Positions 7,293 to 15,258 of a DNA stretch of 20,734 bases are shown here, in pieces. Each line of letters begins with the position of its first letter. The stretch's first letter is position 1. The DNA lies in NCBI GenBank assembly GCA_021129895.1, contig JAJOKL010000155.1:17773-38506 (forward strand), given 5' to 3'. The notes below the pieces were generated by a model that did not search any database, was not told where the DNA came from, and worked only from the letters and a program-made list of their open reading frames with translations. The stretch is from Candidatus Bipolaricaulota bacterium (GTDB lineage: Bacteria > Bipolaricaulota > Bipolaricaulia > Bipolaricaulales > Bipolaricaulaceae). The position numbers were made by a program, and so were the translations under genes.

Positions 7293-7940
7293 ATGATGGT
7301 ACAAGCCAAGCCGCGGTCGCTTTCGGTCAAGGCCAAGCGGCTGCGTCGGGAAGGATACGTTCCCGCCGTGATCTACGGCCCCCAGGTGGAGACCCCGGTG
7401 CACGTGGCGATCCGGGAGTCGGAGCTGGAGGACCTGTTCAGGAACGTGACCCGCTCCACCACTGTGGAGGTGCAGGTGGAAGGGGGCGAGACCAATCACG
7501 TGTTCCTCAAGGACATCCAAGTCGACCCCATCACCGACCGGTTTCTGCATGTGGACTTCTACGTCCCCGAGCCGGGGAGAAAGCTGGTGATCCCGGTGCC
7601 GGTGAAGCTGGTGGGGACGTGCCCCGGGGTGAAGGAAGGCGGCATCCTGGAGCACGTGCACGAGTACATCGAGGTGGAAGGACTCCCCAGGCGGATCCCG
7701 CCCTTCTTCGAGATCGACATCTCCAACCTGGGCCTGGAGGAGTCCATCCTCATCGGGGACCTGGAGTGGGACGATGACCTGAGGCCCCTCCATCCCATGG
7801 ACGACCCCATCGTCACCGTGCTCGCCCCCAGGGCGGTGCGGCTGGAGGCCGAAGAGGAGGCCGAGGTGGCAGCGGAGGCGGCCGAGGAAGCCCCCGAGGC
7901 CGAGGAGGCCCCTGAAGGGGAGGGTGAGCCCGAGGGTTGA
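7293..7940 (+). CDS. rplY: Ribosomal protein L25, long TL5/CTC form
   Basis: A 215-residue 5S rRNA-binding protein of the large ribosomal subunit. The amino-terminal L25 domain (about 1-90) has KAKRLRREGYVPAVIYG and the conserved FLKDIQVDPITDRFLHVDFY. A second beta-rich TL5-type domain (about 95-180) follows. The last roughly 30 residues are an acidic Glu/Ala/Pro tail, common in this form. ATG 7293 is used because AAGGAGGG (7279-7286) lies six bases upstream; ATG 7296 and an upstream TTG at 7287 are less well placed. The stop is shared with the pth start. In Bacillus the homologue (Ctc) sits in the same position and is a general stress protein. Confidence 0.95.
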   Translation: MMVQAKPRSLSVKAKRLRREGYVPAVIYGPQVETPVHVAIRESELEDLFRNVTRSTTVEVQVEGGETNHVFLKDIQVDPITDRFLHVDFYVPEPGRKLVIPVPVKLVGTCPGVKEGGILEHVHEYIEVEGLPRRIPPFFEIDISNLGLEESILIGDLEWDDDLRPLHPMDDPIVTVLAPRAVRLEAEEEAEVAAEAAEEAPEAEEAPEGEGEPEG

Positions 7941-8494
7941 GGGCCGTCATCGGCCTGGGGAACCCGGGGCTCAACTACGCCCCTACCCGCCACAACGCGG
8001 GCTTTTGGGTGCTGGCCCGCCTGCTCGGGAGGGCCCGCTGGCGGAAGCAGCAATTCCCCTGGGGTGAGGTCTACCGGGCGGAGGATGGTTTGCTCCTCCG
8101 CCCGCTCACGTTCATGAACCGGGCCGGGGAGGCGGTGCGGGAGTTCCTCCACCTCTACCCTCTCTCCCCTCCCGATCTCTTGATCGTGTACGACGACGTG
8201 GATCTGCCGGTGGGGGAGCTCAGGCTGCGCGGCAGCGGCGGGGCCGGCACCCACAACGGCATGCGCTCCGTCCTCGCTGCCCTGGGCAGCGAGGAGGTGC
8301 CCCGGCTCCGGATCGGGGTGGGGGCCCCGCCCCCGGGGATGGAGCTCTCCCAGTACGTCCTCTCCCCGCCCTCCCAGGAGGAACTGCCGCTCCTTTCCGC
8401 CGCTGCGGACCGGGCCGCCGAGCTTGCCTGGGTCTTTCTCAGGGATGGCCTACAGGCGGCCCTGGACGAGTACTCTCGGCAGGGGCGGGTATAA
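7937..8494 (+). CDS. pth: Peptidyl-tRNA hydrolase
   Basis: A 185-residue enzyme that cleaves peptidyl-tRNAs dropped from ribosomes so the tRNA can be recycled. It shows AVIGLGNPGLNYAPTRHNAGF with the catalytic His of TRHN, the FMNRAG substrate-binding Asn, YDDVDLPVG with the catalytic Asp, and GTHNGMRS, in normal order and spacing. The start is an unusual TTG at 7937 overlapping the rplY stop as TTGA. No ATG or GTG fits, because the conserved sequence begins two codons later. Translation is therefore probably coupled to rplY. Its last codons contain a perfect TATAAT that may serve clpC. Confidence 0.95.
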   Translation: MRAVIGLGNPGLNYAPTRHNAGFWVLARLLGRARWRKQQFPWGEVYRAEDGLLLRPLTFMNRAGEAVREFLHLYPLSPPDLLIVYDDVDLPVGELRLRGSGGAGTHNGMRSVLAALGSEEVPRLRIGVGAPPPGMELSQYVLSPPSQEELPLLSAAADRAAELAWVFLRDGLQAALDEYSRQGRV

Positions 8495-8495
8495 T
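8490..8495 (+). promoter_or_regulatory. Possible -10 box of an internal clpC promoter
   Basis: A perfect TATAAT spans the last codon and stop of pth. Initiation about seven bases downstream (near 8502) would place the clpC GGAGG site (8503-8507) at the very 5' end of the RNA, with ATG at 8517. No good -35 hexamer is found 16-18 bp upstream, so this could be a chance match or need an activator. There is no CtsR- or CIRCE-type inverted repeat nearby. Confidence 0.35.
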
Positions 8496-8516
8496 CGCCC
8501 GTGGAGGCAAAAACTC

Positions 8517-10931
8517 ATGTACGAAAAGTTCTCTAAGGATTCCATGAAGCTCCTCGCCGCCTCTCAGGAGGAGGCGGGGGAATGGCGACATCGCTACGTG
8601 GGGACCGAACACCTGCTCCTGGCCGCCCTCCGCCTGGAGGGGTCGCGGGTGTACAAGTTCCTGCTTGAAAACGGGCTCACCTACGAGCGGGTGGCCCGGA
8701 TCGTTGATCGGCAAAAGGGCCGGGGGAAGCTACATCTGCCGCCGGACGAGCTGGAACCCACTCAGAGGCTCAGGCGGGTGATGAAGCTCTCCTACGAGGA
8801 GGCCCGCCGGGCCGGCTCCGAGTCCATCGAGCCGGAACACTTGATCCTGGCCGTACTGCGGGAGGGGGCGTGCACCGCCGCCGAGATCCTGCGGGCCCAC
8901 GGGGTGGACCTCAAGTCCGCCCGCGCTTACTTCTCCCCCCGCCGAGGGGGGATCCGGGTGCGGGCCGGCCGCCAGGCCCGCCTGCCCGGGGAACTGGGGG
9001 AGTTCGGGAGGAACCTGGTGGAGGAGGCCGAGGCGGGCCTGCTGGACCCGGTGATCGGCCGGGAGAAGGAACTGGAGCGGGTGATCCAGATCTTGTGTCG
9101 GCGCAAGAAGAACAACCCAGCCCTGATCGGAGAATCCGGGGTGGGCAAGACCGCCATCGTGGAGGGCCTGGCCCAAAGGATCGCCGCCGGGGACGTGCCG
9201 ATGGCGCTGGCGGATAAAGAGATAGTGGAACTCGACATGGCCGGCATCGTGGCCGGCACCAAGTACCGGGGCGAGTTCGAGCTGCGCCTCAAGAACATCC
9301 TCAACCACGTGATGGCCACGGACAACATCATCCTGTTCATCGATGAACTGCAGACGGTGGTCGGGGCCGGCGGGGCGGAAGGGGCGATAGACGCCTCCGC
9401 CATCCTCAAGCCCCCCCTGGCCTCGGGGGCCATCCAGTGCATCGGTACCGCCACCCCGGATGACTACAGGAAGTCAATCGAGAAGGACCCGGCCCTCAAG
9501 CGCCGCTTCAAGACCGTGTACATCGAGGAGCCATCGGTGGAGGACACGGTGAAGATCCTGAAGGGGCTGCGGCACCGGTACGAACACCACCACGGGGTGC
9601 AGATCACCGACGAGGCCCTGTGGCAGGCAGCCCGGCTTGCGGACCGCTACATCACCGATCAGTTCCTCCCGGACAAGGCCATCGACCTCATCGACGAGAC
9701 CGCGGCCAAGGTTCGGCTTGCCGCCACCGGGCTCCCTCAGGAGGCCAGGCAGCTCGTGGAGGAGATCACCGCCCTGGAGGAGGAGGAGGAGGAAGCCGTC
9801 GCCCACCAGAGCTACGAGCTTGCCGCCAAGCTCCGCGACCGCAGAAGCGCCCTCATCGAGGAGCTCAAAGAGTTCGAGCAGGGGTTCGAGGGCGAAACCG
9901 AGCGGCCGGTGGTGACCGGGGAGCACATCGCGGCCACCGTGTCCGCTTGGACTGGGATCCCCATTCGGCATCTCCAGGAGGAGGACGCCGCTCGCCTGAT
10001 GCACATGGAGGAGAAGATCCACGAACGGCTGGTGGGCCAAGAGGAGGCGGTGAAGTTGGTGTGTCGGGCCATCCGGCGGGCTTATGCCGGGATCAAGGAC
10101 CCCCGCCGGCCCATCGGCTCGTTCCTGTTCCTGGGCCCCACCGGGGTGGGGAAGACGGAGCTGGCGCGCACGCTGGCCGAATTCCTGTTCGGGGACGAGG
10201 ACGCCCTCATCCGCATCGACATGTCCGAGTACATGGAGCGGTTCGCCGTGTCCCGGCTCATCGGCGCCCCGCCGGGGTACGTGGGCTACGAGGAGGCGGG
10301 GGAGCTCACCGAGGCGGTACGCCGGCGGCCCTACTCGGTGGTGCTATTCGACGAGATCGAGAAGGCCCACCGGGATGTGTTCAACATCCTCTTGCAGGTG
10401 ATGGACGACGGCATCCTCACCGACTCCCAGGGGCACAAGGTGGACTTCCGCAACACAGTCCTCATTATGACCTCTAACGTGGGCAGCAAGCTGATCACCG
10501 ACCGCACCGCCCTTGGGTTCGGCTCCGAGGACGTGGATTCCGAGGACACCTACAAGGACATGAAATCGCGGGTGATGGGGGAAGTGCGGAAGCTGTTCTC
10601 CCCCGAATTCCTAAACCGGCTCGATGACATCATCGTGTTCCACTCCCTGACCAAGGAGCAGGTGGGGCAGATCGCCGAGCTCTTGCTAGGTCGGCTGCGG
10701 GGGCGCCTCAAGGAGGAGCACGATATCGAGCTGGTGCTGTCGGACTCCGCCCGGGAGCTGTTGATCGAGAAGGGGTATGACCCCAAGTACGGGGCCCGGC
10801 CCCTGCGCCGCACCATCGAGCGGCTGATCGAGGACCCCATCTCCGAGCGCATCCTCACCAAGGAGTTCCCCCCGGGGAGCACGGTGGTGGTGGAGGCAGA
10901 GGGCGAGGAGATGCGGTTCAGAAAGGGTTAA
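8517..10931 (+). CDS. clpC: ClpC-type AAA+ unfoldase
   Basis: An 804-residue ATP-driven unfoldase that feeds proteins to the ClpP peptidase (not encoded here). The Clp_N double repeat (about 1-145) begins MYEKFSKDSMKLL and includes GTEHLLLA. The first AAA+ domain has Walker A GESGVGKT (205-212) and Walker B IILFIDEL (Asp276, Glu277). A UVR/M-type coiled coil near 425-455 marks it as ClpC, not ClpA or ClpB. The second AAA+ domain has GPTGVGKT (540-547) and VVLFDEIEKAH (Asp612, Glu613). LGF (666-668) matches the ClpP-docking loop, so it should work with ClpP. ATG 8517 is chosen over an upstream in-frame start at 8424 inside pth, because it matches the family start and has GGAGG nine bases before it. 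The ctsR-mcsA-mcsB genes usual in Bacillus are absent; clpC-radA-disA order is kept. Confidence 0.97.
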   Translation: MYEKFSKDSMKLLAASQEEAGEWRHRYVGTEHLLLAALRLEGSRVYKFLLENGLTYERVARIVDRQKGRGKLHLPPDELEPTQRLRRVMKLSYEEARRAGSESIEPEHLILAVLREGACTAAEILRAHGVDLKSARAYFSPRRGGIRVRAGRQARLPGELGEFGRNLVEEAEAGLLDPVIGREKELERVIQILCRRKKNNPALIGESGVGKTAIVEGLAQRIAAGDVPMALADKEIVELDMAGIVAGTKYRGEFELRLKNILNHVMATDNIILFIDELQTVVGAGGAEGAIDASAILKPPLASGAIQCIGTATPDDYRKSIEKDPALKRRFKTVYIEEPSVEDTVKILKGLRHRYEHHHGVQITDEALWQAARLADRYITDQFLPDKAIDLIDETAAKVRLAATGLPQEARQLVEEITALEEEEEEAVAHQSYELAAKLRDRRSALIEELKEFEQGFEGETERPVVTGEHIAATVSAWTGIPIRHLQEEDAARLMHMEEKIHERLVGQEEAVKLVCRAIRRAYAGIKDPRRPIGSFLFLGPTGVGKTELARTLAEFLFGDEDALIRIDMSEYMERFAVSRLIGAPPGYVGYEEAGELTEAVRRRPYSVVLFDEIEKAHRDVFNILLQVMDDGILTDSQGHKVDFRNTVLIMTSNVGSKLITDRTALGFGSEDVDSEDTYKDMKSRVMGEVRKLFSPEFLNRLDDIIVFHSLTKEQVGQIAELLLGRLRGRLKEEHDIELVLSDSARELLIEKGYDPKYGARPLRRTIERLIEDPISERILTKEFPPGSTVVVEAEGEEMRFRKG

Positions 10932-12263
10932 ATGCCCTACCGCTGTCGGGAATGCGGCTACAGGTCGCCCAAATGGCTGGGCCGCTGTCCCCGCTGCGGT
11001 GGCTGGGATAGCTTTGAAGAGCTCTCCGAGGGGGAGGAAGGGGGGGAGGGCTGGATCGGGGCCCAACCTCAGGCCCTGCCGGAGGTAAAGAAGCCTCCTG
11101 TGGAGCGGGTCTCCACCGGCATCACCGAGGTGGACCGGTTGCTCGGCGGGGGGCTCATCCCGGGCTCGGTGATCCTGTTCGGAGGGGAGCCGGGGATCGG
11201 AAAATCCACGCTCCTCCTTCAGATCGCCGCTGCCCTCGCTGAGAGCGGGAACAAGGTCCTCTACGTCTCCGGGGAGGAGGCGCCGGCCCAGGTGAAGTTG
11301 CGGGCCGAGCGCCTGGGGCTCTCCACCCCCAACCTTTACCTCCTATCCGAGCAGCACCTCCTCAGGATCGTTAAGGCCGTCGAGGAGCTTTCCCCCCAGG
11401 TGTTGGTGGTGGATTCCCTCCAGACGGTGGTGGCCCGGCCGGACGGGGGGGACATCGGCGGGGTGGCCCAGGTACGGGAGGCAGCGGCCCAGCTGGCACG
11501 ACTGGCAAAGGGCTTGGAGATGACCTGCTTCCTCGTCTCCCACATCACCAAAGGCGGCGAGTTCGCTGGCCCCAAGACGGTGGAGCACCTTGTGGATGTG
11601 GCCGTGTACCTGGAGGGGACCCGGGAGGGGGACCTCAGGATCCTCCGGTCGGTGAAGAACCGGTTCGGCTCCACCAACGAGGTGGCGGTGTTCCAGATGG
11701 CAGAGGAGGGCCTCGTCGAGGTGCCGGACCCCTCCACCTTCTTCGTGCCCCGGGACCGTCCGGCCCGACCCGGGGCGGCGGTGGTGCCGGTGCTGGAGGG
11801 AACGAGGCCACTTCTGGTAGAGATTCAGGCGCTGGTGGCCCCCAGCATGGGGTATGGTCCTCCCCAGCGGCGGATGGCGGGGCTCGATTTCAACCGGGTG
11901 CTGGTGCTACTGGCGGTGATCGAAAAACGCCTGGGGGCCCACATCGGGGCCACCGACGTGTACCTGGCGGCGGCCGGGGGGCTGGAAGTGCGGGAGCCGG
12001 CGGTGGACTTGGGGGTGTGCGCCGCGGTCCTGTCCAGCTTGCGGGAGCGGGTGATCCCCGCCGACACGGTGGTGTTCGGGGAAGTGGGCCTGGCTGGGGA
12101 CGTGCGGCCGGTGCGCAAGGGCCCAGAGCGGCTGAGGGAGGTGGGGAAGCTCGGATTCCGGCGGGCCATCGCGCCTCCCGGTCCCCTGCCCAAGGGGTTA
12201 TCCTTGGAGGTAGAGCAGGTGACCTCGGTGGTGGAGGCCGCCGAGGCACTGGGGGTCGGCTGA
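10932..12263 (+). CDS. radA: DNA repair protein RadA (Sms)
   Basis: A 443-residue RecA-like ATPase acting in recombination intermediate processing. The amino end is a zinc finger with Cys5, Cys8, Cys19 and Cys22 (CRECG...CPRCGGW). The ATPase core has Walker A GGEPGIGKST (84-93) and the RadA-specific KNRFG motif (242-246), and the carboxy-terminal third is the Lon-protease-like domain without its catalytic dyad. Length is normal. ATG 10932 follows the clpC TAA with no gap; AAAGGG just upstream may help initiation. In Bacillus subtilis RadA (Sms) acts with DisA at branched DNA and limits its activity, and here disA is the next gene. Confidence 0.96.
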   Translation: MPYRCRECGYRSPKWLGRCPRCGGWDSFEELSEGEEGGEGWIGAQPQALPEVKKPPVERVSTGITEVDRLLGGGLIPGSVILFGGEPGIGKSTLLLQIAAALAESGNKVLYVSGEEAPAQVKLRAERLGLSTPNLYLLSEQHLLRIVKAVEELSPQVLVVDSLQTVVARPDGGDIGGVAQVREAAAQLARLAKGLEMTCFLVSHITKGGEFAGPKTVEHLVDVAVYLEGTREGDLRILRSVKNRFGSTNEVAVFQMAEEGLVEVPDPSTFFVPRDRPARPGAAVVPVLEGTRPLLVEIQALVAPSMGYGPPQRRMAGLDFNRVLVLLAVIEKRLGAHIGATDVYLAAAGGLEVREPAVDLGVCAAVLSSLRERVIPADTVVFGEVGLAGDVRPVRKGPERLREVGKLGFRRAIAPPGPLPKGLSLEVEQVTSVVEAAEALGVG

Positions 12264-12266
12264 GCC

Positions 12267-13328
12267 ATGGAGCTAACCAAGGACCAGTTGGAGATCCTGG
12301 AGCGGACCGCGCCCGGCACTCCCCTCCGGGAGGCCATCGATCTCATCATGCAGCTGGGCAAAGGGGGGTTGATCGTGGTGGCCGAACGGGACGCCGTCTC
12401 CCCCCTCATCGCCGCCGGTTTCGAGCTCGATTCCCCGTTCACCCCCCAGGCGGTGGCCGAGCTCTCCAAGATGGACCGGGCGGTGGTGGTGGACCCGCCC
12501 CTCCGCACCATCCTGTACGCCAATGCCCATCTCACCCCGGATCCCGCCATCCCCTCTCAGGAGACCGGCACCCGTCACCGGGCCGCCGAACAGACCGCCA
12601 AACAACTGAACTGTCCGGTGATCGCCGTGTCGGAGGAACGGCGGCGGACCACCATCTACCTCGGGGATTGGAAGTACGAGCTCCAGGATCCCTTGACCCT
12701 CCTCGCCCACGCCTCCCAGGCCCTCCTCATCCTGGACCGCTACCGCGCCGAGCTCAACGAGCTCCTCGCCGAACTGGGGCCGCTTGAGTTCGAGCGGCGG
12801 GTGTTCCCTTACCACGTGGCGGTGATCGTCCAGAAGATCGTGCAGATGCTGGAGCTTGAGGCCGAGCTCAAGCGGCTGCTTTTGGAACTGGGGGAGCACC
12901 GCCGCCTGCCCGAGCGGCAGCTCAAGGGACTGGTGCGGGGGGTGCGGGAGGAGCTGGAGCTGATCGTGCTGGACTTCCAGAAGGACCCCAAGCGGCCCGC
13001 CGACGAGGTCATCGAGGAGATCTTGGCCCTGAGCGCGGAGGACCTTTTGTCCCCGGAGGCGATCCTGAGGCCGTTGGGCTTCGATGAGGATGCCCTGGAA
13101 AAGCCTCTTTCCTCTCGTGGGTATCGGCTGCTCCACAAGATCCCCCGGCTCCCCATGCCGGTGATCGAGCGGCTGGTAGGGGAATTCGGGTCCCTGGACC
13201 AGATCGAGCGGCAGGGACGCCGGCAGCTGCAGCGGATCAAAGGGGTGGCGGAGGTGCGAGCGCGGGCCATCAAGGCCGGGCTCAGGCGGTTCAAGGCCGG
13301 CTACGCCCCGGGCCTGGACGGCTTTTGA
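12267..13328 (+). CDS. disA: DisA-type diadenylate cyclase with altered active-site motif
   Basis: A 353-residue DNA-scanning enzyme that makes c-di-AMP from ATP. The DAC domain (about 10-145) is followed by a helical linker and a carboxy-terminal helix-hairpin-helix domain (about 285-345, with LPMPVIERLVGEFGSLDQI and IKGVAEVRARAI). The TGTRHRAAE motif is intact (RHR 103-105), as is YANAHLTPDPAIP. The usual DGA motif reads DRA (Asp70-Arg71-Ala72; codons GAC CGG GCG at 12474-12482): the metal-side Asp is kept but the Gly is replaced by Arg. Fold and domain order are otherwise complete, so it may be active, weakened, or a DNA-binding sensor only. It follows radA by three bases without a clear Shine-Dalgarno, suggesting coupled translation. 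Confidence 0.95.
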   Translation: MELTKDQLEILERTAPGTPLREAIDLIMQLGKGGLIVVAERDAVSPLIAAGFELDSPFTPQAVAELSKMDRAVVVDPPLRTILYANAHLTPDPAIPSQETGTRHRAAEQTAKQLNCPVIAVSEERRRTTIYLGDWKYELQDPLTLLAHASQALLILDRYRAELNELLAELGPLEFERRVFPYHVAVIVQKIVQMLELEAELKRLLLELGEHRRLPERQLKGLVRGVREELELIVLDFQKDPKRPADEVIEEILALSAEDLLSPEAILRPLGFDEDALEKPLSSRGYRLLHKIPRLPMPVIERLVGEFGSLDQIERQGRRQLQRIKGVAEVRARAIKAGLRRFKAGYAPGLDGF

Positions 13329-13378
13329 CCCGCCGGTTTCCCCGTCATCTTCAGGGTGGCCGTTCAGGGAGGAGACAG

Positions 13379-14188
13379 ATGGACATGATGGCGAGGATCG
13401 AACAGGCGGCCCGGGCCCTCTCTCAGCTGGGGCAGCCGCGGGCAGCGGTGGTGCTGGGGAGTGGGCTTTCGGACGTGCTCCCCCTGGAGGGGGTGCTGGC
13501 CCTCTCGTTTGGGGACGTCCCCGGGTTCCCGGTGCCCACCGTGGCCGGACACGCCGGCCGGGTGGAGGTGGGCAAGCTAGCGGACCGGGAAGTCCTGGTA
13601 CAGCGGGGGCGGATCCACTACTACGAGGGCTACGACCTGGCGGAGGTGGTGATCCCGATCCGGGCCTACGCCCTGCTCGGCGTCAAGACCCTGGTCATCA
13701 CCAACGCCTCCGGGGGGATCGCCGAAGGCCTCCATCCCGGGGACCTGGTGCTGCTCTCCGATCACATCAACATGCTGGGGGCAAACCCCCTGCGCGGGCC
13801 GAACCTGGACCGGTTCGGCCCGCGGTTCCCGGACATGACCTCTGCCTACGATCCCGAGCTCCGGGCCCTGACCAAAGAAGTGGCCCAGGGCCTGGGGATC
13901 GAGCTCAAGGAGGGGGTGTACGTGGCCACCATGGGCCCCTCCTACGAGACCCCGGCCGAGATCCGGGCCTTCAAGACGCTGGGAGCGGACCTGGTGGGGA
14001 TGTCCACCGTGCCGGAGGTGATCGCCGCCCGCCACGCCGGCCTTAAGGTGCTGGGGATCTCCTGCGTGACGAATTACGCCGCTGGCCTCTCCGGCCAGCC
14101 CCTGTCCCACGAGGAGGTCATCGAGACCACCCGCCGCAAGGCGGCCGAACTCTCAAGGCTCCTCACTGCCCTGCTCCCAAAGCTGTAA
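13379..14188 (+). CDS. punA: Purine nucleoside phosphorylase, trimeric type
   Basis: A 269-residue enzyme that splits purine nucleosides with phosphate for salvage. It shows the phosphate loop VVLGSGLSD (Gly27-Asp32), VAGHAGRVEVGKL, the HYYEGY loop, TNASGGI, MGPSYETPAEIRAFKTLGADLVGMSTVPEVIAARH and SCVTNYAAG. These are signatures of the PNP/MTAP family. The Asn of VTN and Glu of YETPAE fit purine binding by 6-oxopurine enzymes, not MTA phosphorylase, but specificity is inferred. ATG 13379 is chosen because AGGGAGGAG (13366-13374) lies before it; the frame extends upstream into disA without a ribosome binding site. Its last 36 bases overlap the end of the Nudix gene on the other strand. Confidence 0.93.
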   Translation: MDMMARIEQAARALSQLGQPRAAVVLGSGLSDVLPLEGVLALSFGDVPGFPVPTVAGHAGRVEVGKLADREVLVQRGRIHYYEGYDLAEVVIPIRAYALLGVKTLVITNASGGIAEGLHPGDLVLLSDHINMLGANPLRGPNLDRFGPRFPDMTSAYDPELRALTKEVAQGLGIELKEGVYVATMGPSYETPAEIRAFKTLGADLVGMSTVPEVIAARHAGLKVLGISCVTNYAAGLSGQPLSHEEVIETTRRKAAELSRLLTALLPKL

Positions 14189-14653
14189 CAGGGCCAGGGC
14201 GGCCAGGGTCTTCCCGTCCCCCTCCCCGGCGCGGGCGAGCCCTGAAAGCTCCCGGGGGGAGAGGTAGCGGACCTGGGAGATCTCGGAGCGCGCCTCCGCT
14301 ATCCCCTTTATCCCTCGCGCCAAGAACAGGTGGATGAGCTCATTTGAGTAGCCGGGGGTGGGGTAGATCGCCCCCAGCGGGACCAGCGTCTTGGCAAAGA
14401 GGCCGGTCTCCTCCTGAAGCTCGCGGCGGGCAGCCTCTTCGGGGGCCTCCCCGGGCTCCAGCTTGCCGGCCGGGATCTCCCACAGGGACTTGCCGACCGC
14501 CTCCCGCCGCTGGCGCACTACCAATACCCGCCCTTCCCGGTCCAGGGCCAGCACCGCCACCGCCCCGGGGTGCTCCACGATCTCCCGCCGTCCTAGCGGG
14601 GTGTCCACGACCCGGACCGAGATCAGCCGACCTTTAAACGCCCACTCGTTCAT
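14153..14653 (-). CDS. Nudix hydrolase, probable ADP-ribose pyrophosphatase
   Basis: A 166-residue cytoplasmic hydrolase, likely converting ADP-ribose to AMP and ribose-5-phosphate. The Nudix box is complete: Gly63-x5-Glu69-x7-Arg77-Glu78-Leu-x-Glu81-Glu82-x-Gly84, embedded in WEIPAGKLEPGE. The preceding IVEHPGAVAVLAL and following PTPGYSNELIHLFLA match the ADP-ribose subfamily. The frame is open to GTG 14704 / ATG 14701, overlapping the korC stop. I prefer ATG 14653 because family similarity starts there and the extra 17 residues come from a palindromic repeat-like stretch; neither start has a good ribosome binding site. It closes the kor run, and its 3' end overlaps punA tail to tail. Confidence 0.9.
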   Translation of the reverse strand: MNEWAFKGRLISVRVVDTPLGRREIVEHPGAVAVLALDREGRVLVVRQRREAVGKSLWEIPAGKLEPGEAPEEAARRELQEETGLFAKTLVPLGAIYPTPGYSNELIHLFLARGIKGIAEARSEISQVRYLSPRELSGLARAGEGDGKTLAALALLQLWEQGSEEP

Positions 14654-14659
14654 CTTGAG

Positions 14660-14672
14660 ACCCGTGACGGGT
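14660..14672. repeat. Short palindrome between korC and the Nudix gene
   Basis: ACCCGTGACGGGT is a perfect 13-base inverted repeat with a central G, followed by the near-palindrome GTAACGCGTGAC (one mismatch). GTGAC occurs twice, 10 bases between starts of the intervening segment. The composition is unlike the neighbouring codons. It looks like a fragment of an intergenic palindromic repeat inserted in front of the Nudix gene, although an operator is possible. Confidence 0.4.
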
Positions 14673-14700
14673 AACGCGTGACAAGCCAAAGCGGAACCCA

Positions 14701-15258
14701 TCACCTATCGCCAAGAAGTTTCTCTGCTTCGTTGAAACCACGTTCCAGGGCCTGGCGATTGATCTCTATCAGCCGGTCCCGGCCCCGCTCCCGCATCTCG
14801 CGGGCCATGGCCGCCACCACCGCCTCCAGGGGCACCACCCCGCTGGCGCGGACCAGCGCCCCCAGGGCCACCATGTTGATCACCCGCGCGTTCCCCAGCT
14901 CCCGGGCGATGTCGTTCACCGGCACCGGGATCCCCTGCACGTCCTCCCGCTTGGGGTCCCGGGGGATGAGGGAGCCGTTGTAGACGATGAGTCCTTCCGC
15001 GGCCACCCGGGGCTCGAACCGGTCCAGGGAGGGGAGGTTCATGGCCACCAGGGCCCGGGGCGCGTCCACGATGGGGGAGCCGATGGGCTGATCCGCCAGC
15101 ACCACCGTGCAGTTGGCCGTCCCCCCCCGCATCTCCGGCCCGTAGGAGGGGAGCCAGGTCACCTCCAAGCCCTGATCCATCCCGGCCCGGGCCAGCACCT
15201 TCCCCGCAAGCAGGATCCCCTGGCCGCCGAACCCAGCGAAGATCACCCCCAGCTCCAT
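14701..15258 (-). CDS. korC: 2-oxoacid:ferredoxin oxidoreductase, gamma subunit
   Basis: A 185-residue subunit of the CoA-dependent 2-oxoacid:ferredoxin oxidoreductase. The glycine-rich start FAGFGGQGILLAGKVLA and the WLPSYGPEMRGGTANCTVV segment are the clear marks of the gamma (catalytic domain III) family. The ATG at 15258 immediately follows the beta-subunit stop, with AAAGGAGG five bases upstream. It is the last kor gene; the Nudix gene follows. Substrate cannot be read from this subunit. The names kor (2-oxoglutarate) and vor (branched chain) are both possible, so the symbol is provisional. Confidence 0.92.
   Translation of the reverse strand: MELGVIFAGFGGQGILLAGKVLARAGMDQGLEVTWLPSYGPEMRGGTANCTVVLADQPIGSPIVDAPRALVAMNLPSLDRFEPRVAAEGLIVYNGSLIPRDPKREDVQGIPVPVNDIARELGNARVINMVALGALVRASGVVPLEAVVAAMAREMRERGRDRLIEINRQALERGFNEAEKLLGDR

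Noticed and set aside
8400..8520. CIRCE or CtsR operator before clpC
   Set aside because: Neither the TTAGCACTC inverted repeat nor the GGTCAAA direct repeat is present.
9620..10477. 285-codon plus-strand frame inside clpC
   Set aside because: Different frame of clpC, rich in Gly, Arg and His; no independent start signal.
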